Source of the DNA: Marthasterias glacialis | Taxonomy: Eukaryota > Echinodermata > Asteroidea > Forcipulatida > Asteriidae | Direction of reading: 5' to 3' | Assembly: GCA_911728455.2 (NCBI GenBank) | Contig: OU452233.1 | Coordinates: 12,901,214 to 12,965,213 of the forward strand | Length of the DNA: 64,000 nt | Shown: positions 37,101-49,100 of the stretch, piece after piece | Layout: every line of letters begins with the position of its first letter | Numbering within the stretch: the stretch's first letter is position 1 | The notes under the pieces: model-generated | The model's database searches: none | What the model saw: only the letters and a program-made list of their open reading frames with translations | What the model was told of the DNA's origin: nothing | Translations under genes and position numbers: made by a program

Positions 37101-40100
37101 GCTTCTGATGGATGATACCCAAGCCTACATCCTTACGGACTGTAAAGGGGGTAACTCTGTTTCAGCCCCAAGAGTAGGTGGCAACGGCCCCTGGAAAAAC
37201 GGTTGATTTGTAGCCCACACCTCGAGTGGCTTACTGGCCTTGTGTGTCTGGCGATTTCCATAAAAAAAAAGTAAAAAAAAAATTGACTAGTCATTGCTAA
37301 TAAACGTCTGAGTAATTTTTAAACTCCCTTGAGCATGTTAACTGGGTTCACCCACGTTCGACTACAATACAAGTACAATTAACCCACCATCATTAACTTA
37401 CATAAATGTAAGTGAGCATGCTGCATGATGATGTGACTGTGTTGTGCATGGCATGGTCGGACATGGAGGAAGGAAGACAGAGTCCATTCATAGACCATGG
37501 AGGAAGGAAAATAGATCTATTTTCCTTCCTTCCATGACCATGGACTCTGTCAGTTGAGTGTACCGATAACTAATGTTATAGGCCTAGCGATACACGAATA
37601 AACCGACCCCGAATAAATCATGATTACCGTGACATCCCACTGACTGTCAGATGACTCTCACACTAAACTAAACTAAGCAAAAACTATATTTAACGTTAGA
37701 CAGACCTATTTTTTTAAATGTTATAAACCAGAAAAGTAGTCACGCATGAAAAGAAGTCTTGCTCTTTTTATTACTCCTAGTTTTGCAACCATAGCATACA
37801 CAAATTTTCGGCATTTTGACACTTTCATGACGATGACACGGTCCGGACGGTGGGTGAATGTGTTTGTTTACGTGCCGTTTGTCCATTTACAAAATGGCCG
37901 CAAATTACCTTGTTGAGTCACATAACTAAGTCGTGTGCACCCTTTAGTTCTTATATATAGCTCTATGACAGTAACACATTTGGAATCTGACTCCTAAAAT
38001 GGTGTAACCAAGATTTATTGTGATTGATGATGTCAGGTGCATTGGGTCAGTGTTATTTTTCATTCTCATACCTAAGGGCCCAGACTATTTGCACTTCCAG
38101 CCTCAGTTTCATTTTTTGCATTCATATGGGGGAAAAACAGATAAATGTCTGAATGCTTTACTCCAAATTGATCATTGTAACTACTGTTTTATGTCAGGTA
38201 TGGGTGCTGACTGGTGACAAACAAGAAACAGCAGTCAACATTAGCCACTCTTGCATGCACTTCAAGCCACACATGCAGGAATTGATGTTAGTCAAGCAAC
38301 CTAATGCTCAGCAATGTGGTGAAACACTGTGGCGCTTCCTAGAGCAGTAAGTTCAGTACAAATTCCAACTGGCACAATAGACCGATTGCGCGACCTGCGT
38401 CACGTGATCACTTTTGGGTATAAAATGTAAACACACATGACATCCTCCATAGGAAAGGGTGGTACGGTACACGATGATTAATGCATTTAGTTTGTTCGAT
38501 CGAGGCTTTTTTTGCTCGAAATCTATGAAAGATATTCCAGAGTTTGTACCAGAGACCTCCAAGTGGCTGAATAAAGCCGGTAAGGACAGTTCCAGCAAGT
38601 CTTGAATATTGTAAAAGTACCGTATAAATAAGCACGATGTGTACAGCGCACGACGGAACGTTAGGCCAGACGACCCCAATCACCACACACTTTTCAACAC
38701 AAAAGTTTCAAAGTTTTGAAGCTGAAATCCTCCAAAGAAATTGCTTTCCAAAACTGTGTAATTCCTTTGCCTATTTGAAATTCTGCAAGGCTAGGTATAA
38801 AATGCTCACTTTTCCAACGTTGTTTATCCTTTTTTACAGTGATTTAGGCCTACATTACAAACAAAATAACAGACGGATGGCTACATAATAGTCGTCCGAC
38901 GCCGGTAGTGCATGGTTAAAAGACCTCTTTTTAGTAGACTTCTGTTAAATTATGAAACAGAGATGTAATTTAAATGAATGCCACAACATACTACTTTAAA
39001 TAAAGGGGCTGATTAACTAATTTATCACTAAACAAAAGTAAAATCGACTGTTTTTGAATTCACTCTGTGTCACGGCCTATCTCTTTACACGTATTTTGCC
39101 ATCAGCTGTACGGCGTTATACCCAATAGGGGGTCACGTGACCACGTGTCAACATTGTCGCGCACTCAGTCTATTGACTTAGCTTTTGTGACGTATTAGAC
39201 TGCTGGTTTTGCACATACTCAAACATTGCGGCCCATTGAATTGCCCATTGTTTCCTTCATGCTGTCATGCAATGTCTATGGGACCTTTAATTCGAAAAAT
39301 ATCAAACTACAAGAGAGATAGTGCAAGTAACAACCATTTTTGATGAGAATTGCGCTCTAGTTTAATGAAGCAAATAATTTTTATAACATGCCTCTGTTTT
39401 ACATACAGTAAAACTATTTTGTCATGAGGCATCTCAAGATCTACATTGTCTTTGTCACCAAGACAAATTTAATGTTTATCCCTGTTTTTGTCATTGACTA
39501 TCTTCTCTTTAGAATGAAGGCAGATCCAAAGGTCAGTTATGCCATGGTCATTGATGGTCCTAGTTTATTCCATGCTTTGGAGCACCATACTGACACCCTG
39601 AGGGATCTCTGCATGCACTGTGTGGCTGTACTCTGCTGTAGAATGTCACCTCTTCAAAAAGCTGAGGTATATCTTGTCAATATGAGGGGTGTAGTTCCTC
39701 TGTAAACAATACTCACTTCACACAAACTGGATTCAACAGTTTTAAGAAGCCAACATCAAATTTATAAAAGCTTTAATGCGTGGAATTAGAGAGTGCTGAG
39801 TTTCAAAGTCATAAGGACTGATTTTGTCTCAAGAATTTATTTTAAATAGTGAAACAAGGGAATCCAAATGACACACCAATATGAGCTAGCCATACTGTTA
39901 GAAACTTGAAATATTATAATAAAGTTTTTCGCATGTCTTTTGATTGCTGACAAAGTACATATACATGTATGTACAGTCAGCGTTCATTACATCGGCTGCT
40001 GTGTGGTATGAACGGTCACATAGGGAACCAACTCGACACTCGGTCCATGTGGGAGGTCACTCACTACGTGCATTTTAAATGCCTGTTTAGCTGGTTCCCT

Positions 40101-43100
40101 GTTTGATTGTTCATTATTATGTGGTGGCCATTTTGGGGCCAGAGGAAAATGGATATATATACATGTTGATGTAATGAATAGGGGAATCGTTGATCCATCG
40201 TCATATACTAACCTTTTTTCAGGAGTTTACAGAAATTGAAATGAATTTAGCAGGTTTTAGAAGTGCTTTATTTTAAAACATTCTGTAACAAAAAGATCTT
40301 TTCATCTGCTTTTACATAGAAACTACATTGTAGATGTGTAAAATTGTCAATAACGTCAGTGTGGTCAACGCAGTATGAGTGAATACGTTGAACTGTTACA
40401 ATACTGCAGACCCCTGTGGCTGATCAAGCATTGTTTAATTGAATGTGTGTGGCTGTGGCAGTGGCTTGACTCATGTTTAAACAAAATAAAACTTCCCAAC
40501 TTTTTTTCCAATTGTCAATTATCATGCCTGCATGTTGGAGATTATGTCCATATCATCTCTCCTATCAACGAATATCGTAATAATGAGATTCTTTTGTATT
40601 TAGTTTTCGATGCACAATCAGTCGACCAAACAATGTCACCCTGTCAAATTACATTGTACTGTTTGCTTTTTGTCCACTAGCCTAATTACTATCTCTGATA
40701 ACTTTTGAGTGATTTCTTTTCTGTAGGTGGTAAAGCTTGTTAAATTCTCTGCTACGCGTCCAACAACCATGGCTATTGGTGATGGTGCCAATGATGTCAG
40801 TATGATTCAAGAAGCTCATATTGGACTTGGTAAGGCAGTTATTATGAATGTATTCTTCCCTCAATATCATGACATTGCTATTGGGAGACTTTGGAACGAT
40901 ACGATAGGTGGCAGCAGACTTACCAGGTAACTTGTCATTGTTTACGTAGTTTTGAGTATGTGCACATTTCCGAGAACAATGGATATACCTGGTAAGTCTG
41001 CTGCCATCTAGTGTTCTCAAAAGTCTCCCGTTGCATTAGTCTGTGCTGTCAGTCCCCATTCACTGATTACAGGATTACAGCTGAATTTGTCTGCTTTAGT
41101 TGTGTAAGCAAGAAATGGTGTATTTTGCTTAGTATGCACTCCCACTTACCAGATTTCAACACTTAACTTGAATGTTATGAATGAACTTCCTGTCACCATA
41201 GGCCATGCATTAAGTTCTTAATATGGAGTGATTTGTTATCAGCATTAAACAGAGTTGCTGGTACTTTCAAAGTCCTATAAAGGGAAAGTCAATATTAACA
41301 AAAGTGTTTGACAGTTACCTACTTTATTTAATAGTAATTGATTGCTGGATAAAGTGAATAATATGTAACTACCCTTTTCAGGTTCTAAAAATTGTTTTAC
41401 TTTAATCAGAATACTTTGATCTAATCTTAGTTGCAATTTTATTGTTTAGTTTTTTATAATATTGTTTGCCTTTTAATATGTTCTGCTTTTCTTTAATGAC
41501 AAGGTATTATGGGAAAAGAGGGTCGTCAAGCTGTCCGTTGCAGTGACTATGCATTCTCTCGCTTCAAGTTCTTGATTCATGTACTTCTGGTCCATGGGGC
41601 ATGGTACTACAACCGCATTGCAATCACAGTACAATATTTTTTCTACAAGGTAAAAAGGCCCCCTACTCTTCCCCCTGCATATCCTACTCTCACACCACCC
41701 TCCATTCAATTAAAAAACACAAAACAAACAAATTTAGGTCTAGCATGAAGATATGAAAATAATTATGTCATTTTAAATTTATGAAACTAAAACTAAATGT
41801 TAATCTCAAGCTGATCTGAAACCAGATTTCCTGAATGAATTTATGAGTGTGTTTCTTGGATAATAATTTAACAACGTAGTACATTTCTAAAACACAAAAG
41901 AAAATTACTGAAAAAACTCTCAGTAGTAAAACCAACTAGAGCTAGAGAAATTACATTTTCTGTGAGGAGGCTTGGTTTATAAAAGTGAAAACTGGAATTA
42001 CACAGAAAAGAATGTTCATTTAAAATATGTGATTTAAGCGACTTACAACAAATTTTATGTTTTATTTCTTATAGAATGTTGCCTTCATCACAGCTCAATT
42101 TTTCTTCGCCTTCTATTCTGCATTTTCTGAACAAGTGAGTAAAAGCATAGCCTTCTTATCACTATCAGTTTGTAACCTGGGAGCATGACAACATTCTTGG
42201 TACATTTCTTGCAAGGTTTCTGTGATTATCACGATTAGGAGAAATATATATCCCAATTCAGATATAGTATCAATCAGGGTAGAATACTGTTTTGAGGCTT
42301 AGAGATCACTGTTGTTATTAAGTTGAGCAGGCAGGTTTTGTTCTTAACCTTTTCAGTGAGTAGCCAACAGGACCAGTTAGCTCGTCTTTTCTAGTCTGTC
42401 ATCTTTTTCATTAGTCTATAATTACTTCATATCGTCACCGTTTTCACGAACAGCCACTTATCTTTATGCGCGCGAGACTAACTTTTTTGAGAAAATCAAC
42501 GTTGAAGTTTTGTTTGCGTTTAAAACGTAATTCCACAGGTAAAATAAGTACTATTTTTCATCAATGCGATGTTAAATGATACTCAAGTACATAATCATAC
42601 CTATAGAATCATATTTTTTATATGGAGAAATGCTAAAATATGATTAAATATTAATTAAAGATAAGTGGCTGTTCGTAAAAACGAAAAATCGCCTCTTTGA
42701 ACATGGGATTTAAAGATGAGTGGCTGTTCGTGAAAACGGTGACGATATATGACATAGGGATGCTTTCAACTCTGAAGTAGCCAGAGGGACCACTGGGAGA
42801 GAACGTTGACTGGTTCTTAGTTGTTTTAACTAGCATTTGGCCAGTGGACCACTGTTAAGGGAGGACACAGGCAGGGTTGTATTCTATTAAACCTTGGCTC
42901 AGTGAGGAATGTTACCTTTTATACAATTGCCAATCCCAAGAAACAACAGGACCAGTTAGAATAGACAGAGCTTGCAGATTCCTTCTAATCTCTTGAGGCT
43001 GCCAAGTAATCCTCCATTAACGGTCTTTAACACGTTGCGGCCGGGATTATTTTTTTGGTTCCGTCCCCCTGGCGGGATTTGTTTTTGCGGAATTGCCAGA

Positions 43101-46100
43101 ATATTTTTTTCTTTGAGGGTACCTCTGGCACAAAGAAACCCTTACTTGACAATGCCAAGAGAACAAAGATTCTCTTTGTTGGATCGTCTGTTTTGTTTCT
43201 GGACTGAGAAAATGTCAAACTCACACAAAGAAACCCTGACTTGACAAAGCAAAGAGAACAAAGAATCTCCTTATTGCGCTTTGTGTGTTTTGTTTTCTCA
43301 CTCATGCACTGTGAATTACAAAACATCAGCCGTTACCTATGGCATAGGAGTTGCACTAAACACAGAACCATGGCTCGATGGCCGGCTCACTCTGACTTAC
43401 CTCCATTGAGCTGAAATACAATGAATGAACAATGGTGGAAGCCTCTTGATGCAAAAGGAACAAAAGGACAAAGGTCTATAATCGGGGATTACACAAAAAT
43501 CGCCTCGGAATGGCCACAAAATGCGAGTAAAATCACAACCTTTTTTTGTCCTTGTGTGGGTGAAACGAAGCGTTATGGTCTGCACATGCCCCGAAGTTGA
43601 ATGACCGGGCGACCTTCGCTCCGTTGGTCCAAAATTACATAAAGGCATTGCAAGACAACCTCCATTTCCAGGCAGGGGAAACATTTGCGTGTGTTCACAT
43701 CATCCAGTTTCACCTGGTTAATAATATCTGCCTATATTGTCAAGTCTAATGGCCGTGACTGTGGTTATTACTTAATCAATGCAGTTAACCACTTCATGTC
43801 AGTATTAAAAACATTTTACCATGACTCTGTGCAGGATTAATTTTTCGAGAGAGATACAAAGCATAGAATGTCTGAATGTATAAACACATCATTGGGCTTT
43901 CACCTCACACCAAAAAAATAAAAATAAAAAGACAAAAGGGTTGCAGGTGTGTACAAAAACTGGTTAATCAGTCATCCATTTTCTGGTTCGTAAAATTTGT
44001 GCATGTATAGATATCTTGCGGCAGTTAACTCACCACTAGTCTCCTTTGTACTGACTGGATAATGGTATTAATGACACGTTGCCTTTCCAGTGAGCCAGGT
44101 TTTACAATGCCAAGCTGAAAAAAAACTCTTCTTTTATGTGCTTCATCACTTTGTAGATCCCCAATGAATCAATACTGGATCCAGTCAGTAGTATAGAGAC
44201 CAATGTCTACAGCAGAGGCTAAATAAATCATTTCAGACTTTGCATTATCATCTATCTTTATCATTGTTCCCTCCTCCCATTAATTGACTGAATAAAGCTG
44301 TGAATTTTTCAAGTTTTTATGTTTACTTGATGTTTAATGTATGGATGCGTTCACATGAACAAACATTCATTGAGCAAAGGAGCAACCAGTTCTCTTACTT
44401 TGCCTTTGCAGACAGTATTTGACAGTTTCTACCTGACGTTGTTTAACATCACCTTCACGTCGTTGCCTATTATGATCTTTGGGATATTTGAGCAGCACAT
44501 CACCAGTGAGATGCTACTGAGTAACCCGCGACTCTATAAAGAGATCCGAAGGAATGCTAAGATGACCTGGAATCAGTGTGTGTACTGGCTCTTACTAGGT
44601 GAGTTCTGTATTTGGTAATAGACCTTGATCTTAAGGCAGCCTCTAAACAGAGGCTAGAACAGGAATTAGTCTGACCACTTTTTGATATAATGAGGATCAA
44701 TATTAAGTATTGTTGCACATAAGAAAAATGACAAGGATGGTTGCACCATGGTAGGGGACTATAGAGCCTTCTCACTGATGTCACACTTAAATAGCAAAGC
44801 TGGAGGTCTGCCATGTTGGAGTACTACGCACATGTACATGTACGATACATACGGGTAGGGCCGTCCAGCGTTGCATTTCTTGGCATATGTTCACATAGTT
44901 CTAATAATGTTGGCGAGCGATAACACAGTGATGTCATCTGAGAAGGGTCTGATGAAAGAGTCTAGAATTAACTATAGGAAACATCGAGTTACAAACAAAG
45001 AGAATACCACATGAAATCACTAAAAACTTTACTTGTATTACAGTAGGATAGTTACACAGTTCCTATTCTCTTAATAGACACTCATTAGCCAGTCAGTGTT
45101 TATGCGCCTTTCCTTTCTTAAAATCTTTTCCTCAAAATGGTCTCTTCCAATCATTTGCCTTGCAAGTTCCCAGTTTTCATTTTTGAAAATATTGTGTCTT
45201 ATAGGGTTGATCCATGCTGCTGTGATTTTCTACTTTTCGTTGTTGCTGTTTAAGAATGATGCCTCTGTATTTCCTGATCAAAAGGTAACATGGCTTCCAA
45301 GAGAAAACAAACTTCATGTTCCTGTTATTATCTATAAAAGACTGCTTTTGTGAAGTAACAAGGCCTTTACTACTACGCAAGCTTGTATACAGTTTCCATG
45401 AACACTTTTTGTGATAACTACTCATTTTCTGTAAACAAATTAAAAATAAAATTAAATTAATAAATAAAAACAGAGATAAATAACATATAAAATGTCAAAG
45501 AGTTGGGATACCAGATTGAGTTTGCACATACACCATGTTTCAGGCAACTGTAAGTGTAATATGGTTTTTAGCATATGGGTCACATCAAAGTGTTGACTTG
45601 CATGTTTTAGTCTTCATTCTACTGTCTTGATGGAGACTGGACCAGGCAAGATGAAAAACCTTTGAGAAGACAAAGAAGCATAGTGATTTTGATATTAGGT
45701 AATCTTGCTATGCTGTTGGTAAGTGGGATGTAATTCCATTATAAACCACACCCATTTTACAAAGACACGCTCCAGAAGCTAGATGAAGCCTGGAGAAAAT
45801 GCATTTCACTATTTTTGTTTTAACTGTTCACGCAAGAAACCATGAAGGTTTGGACATGCCTGTCATGTACACTTTGCAAAGACTCAGGGTCTTTTTAATA
45901 ATGTCAACTTTGTTCTAAGAATTGACCTTGAATGGGTGTACGCTTTGGAGCAGGTAGTAGTGAAAATACCAAGTGTGTGAAGGGTGTTTGCGTATTACTT
46001 ATAGACTAGGTTTGAAATTATTTGGAGGTTAAAATAACTTTTCAATTCCATTTGCAGGCTTTGGGGCATCGGGCAATGGGGACAATCATGTATACGTGTT

Positions 46101-49100
46101 GTGTCTTACTGGTTAACATTAAGGTGAGTTACCCCTCCCGTTTATCTTGTGTGGTCTTGGCCAGGTGTGAACTCATTTTCAGATTCAGCTTCTTGTATTT
46201 AGATTCTAAATCATTCTAAATCAACAATTAATTTGTTTGCACAGCTCTGTATGGAGACAAGGTACTGGAATTGGATGGTTTTTGCATCCATGGCTTTATC
46301 CATCCTGGGTTACCCTATCCTTACATCCATCTACAATGGGTTTATATGGTAAGTATGAAAACAATGTATTAGAGTCTTGTTCCCCTTAATATATGACCCT
46401 ATTATGGTGCCTACAAAATAAATTTCAAATCATCATTGAGCAAATTAATAGTTGTCAAAATATAGTTGATTTTTATTAAGAAAAAAGTATGTCAATAGTA
46501 TCTAGCTTGTGGGATAGAGTCGGGGATAGGGGAGGGCACATATCAGCAAAATGCATTATCATAAAGTAGTTTCAAATGATTCAACAATCCATGAAAATGA
46601 GACTATTATTATTCATGAAATCAGAAACAAAGATCTTTCCAGTTGTATCAAACACTTTTTGTGAATCTAATGTATGTCTGACTTAGAAACCAGACTGTGT
46701 GGTTTAATCATTGTCCTTAGCTAGTGCATCCATTTGTTGTAGATACAAGGTAGTGACTCAATCTTGTTCTCTTTCTTGTGTTTTCCGTTTTCAGGTATAA
46801 TGTATTTCAGTGGTGAGTATTCGTAATTCATTCCTGTGTTAAGTTGTGAAAATATGGACTTCTGTAACAACCACTAGAATTGTGCCATTACTTTGGTGGT
46901 ACCCTTACACATACAATGTCAAGCATTACATTTTGTTTACACAAATCTCCTTTTACCAATGATGTTTTTCATAAACTAACAAGACACTAGTGTGACACCA
47001 GTGTGACACCAGTGTGCCACCAGTGTACCACTTGTGTGACACCAGTGTGACACCAGTGTGATACCAGTGTGATACCAGTGTGACACCAGTGTGATACCAG
47101 TGTGACACCAGTGTGACACCAGTGGAACACCAGTGGGACACCAGTGGGACACCAGTGGGACAAAAATAGAAGATTGACGGCGGCAACAGGTTAAAAGCTC
47201 TCATCTTAAAAAGCATATCTGAAGATGCTTTATAATCAGAAAAGTAATCTGCATCTGTTACAAACAATTTTATGTAAGCAAAAAGCAAGAGAGTGCAAGG
47301 AGCAGACTGACTGCAAAGTTTCAAACATAAAGCTTTATACATTACTTACTCTGAACTCAAGCTGAACAGTTGTTTGTGTTGATGAAAGAACATTTTTCAT
47401 CCAACTGCAGGAATTTCTTTGACACTACTTCCGTGTACTATGTGTTCTTCGTGGCCCATAAGAGTTTAGCTGTGTGGTTTTGCATCCTGATCATCATTTG
47501 TGCCAGTCTAGTACCAGACTATATCTACAAGACATGCCAGTTGTACTTCTTTCCATCAGAGAGTCAAGTCAAGCAGGTATGGAAACAAATACACACACAG
47601 AAATGCAAAGTTTCCTCTGATAAAGTTGCTCTATTTTTTATCTTGTTCACAAAAGTCACACTTATGCATTGTTGGTGGTATTTTGTGCATCAACTTGTAT
47701 GTTCAGTTCAGTTTGATTTCGAGTTATTTCCATACTAATCATTGCAGTTAAAAGTGCAAATGACATGGAGTATGCAGGTGTAATCTTGATAAGCCAGTTC
47801 TTTTAGTTGTGTGCCTTCAAAAGAGGTGACCACTTCAAGACCAGAGGTGGTCACTTCTAGACCAGGTTTGGATGGTCAGAGGTAGTCACTTCTAGTCCAG
47901 CATCGGCTGGTCATAGGTAGCGACTTCTAGACCAGATGTGGCTGGTCAGAGGTAGTCACTTCTAGTCCAGCTTCGGCTGGTCAGAGGAAGTCACTTCTAG
48001 ACCAGGTTTGGATGGTCAGAGGTAGTCACTTCTAGTCCAGCATCGGCTGGTCATAGGTAGCGACTTCTAGACCAGATGTGGCTGGTCAGAAGTAGTCACT
48101 TCTAGTCCAGCTTCGGCTGGTCAGAGGAAGTCACTTCTAGACCAGGTTTGGATGGTCAGAGGTAGTCACTTCTAGTCCAGCATCGGCTGGTCATAGGTAG
48201 CGACTTCTAGACCAGATGTGGCTGGTCAGAGGTAGTCACTTCTAGTCCAGAATTGACTGGTCAGAAGTAGTGACTTGTAGACAAAATTTGGCTGATAATA
48301 GGTGACCACTTCTAGTCCATATTTGGCTGGTCATAGATGACCACTTCTAGACCGGACTTGGCTGGTCAGAGGCAGTCATTTCTAGTCCATGATAAAGTTA
48401 TATTGGTTTTTCATGCAAGAGTTAACAACATCTCTTTAAACTTAAACAGTGTTTCTTGAAGGATCTTCAATGACACAAAATAATTGTGGACAAAATGTCA
48501 TTCAAACCAGTCTAAGAAATAACTGCACAATGAGCAACCTGACGTAAAGATCCTTCAGACTTTTTGTCAATGCAGAGAAATATTGAACTGCTAAAATAGA
48601 TCACTACTGCTCATCCATTTAAACATTTAAAATCAACCGTAAAATGTTTTTAATTGTTTAGCCAAACCTGGTCACTGAAATGAGATGATAATTTCACAGG
48701 TTTGGTTTATTTTCTAAAGTTTTATACAATATGAATGCATTAACATAGACTTGTTAACTTGTGTTCGATCTTTTTAAAGTTACAGTGTTTATTAGGAATG
48801 CTTCCAGAGAGGTTGTTAGAGGTTTTCAAGAATGGCACAGAGAGTTTTACTGCTAGAGGTCTCCCCCTCTTACCCCTTTGAACTATGACCTATACATGTA
48901 CATTTATGCCCATTTGTGCTCATACAACCAGATTTTAGACAGTTTGAAATGAGGATAGATTGAGGAAGGATTGTTTACTTTGATTGAGGTTGAGTAAGAT
49001 TCGCAGTCCTGCTTTCCAAATAAATTTATAAATCCCATGTATATTTTTAAAAATCGTAAATGTTAAAGACTTGTAAGGATAGACATATAGTCCCGCCCCC

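Larger units (their letters stand above)
36738..37967. mobile_element. 1.23-kb TIR element carrying a SINE and a palindrome
   Basis: Left end CATAGAGTTATGTATAAGAA; right end reversed CATAGAGCTATATATAAGAA. The inverted similarity continues inwards (CGCCATGTTGTGAATGGAC against GTCCATTTACAAAATGGCCG). A solo right end of the same family is at about 59829-59853. Confidence 0.75.
35787..38197 (+). other. Flippase intron with composite transposon
   Basis: About 950 bp of unremarkable sequence, then the 1.23-kb element 36738-37967 with its nested SINE and palindrome. Confidence 0.75.
42135..44411 (+). other. Flippase intron
   Basis: Around 42440-42740 an inverted pair (CGTTTTCACGAACAGCCACT and AGTGGCTGTTCGTGAAAACG, with a second AAGTGGCTGTTCGT at 42664) marks another small element. 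The TTAA-family copy 2 follows at 43027-43725. Confidence 0.65.

Noticed and set aside
38353..38686. Protein gene on the minus strand (92-108 codons)
   Set aside because: Lies inside the repeated TIR element and recurs at 19482-19828; treated as part of the transposon.
47000..47342. 129-codon minus-strand ORF with repeated [15 protein letters not shown] residues
   Set aside because: Produced by the 11-bp minisatellite.
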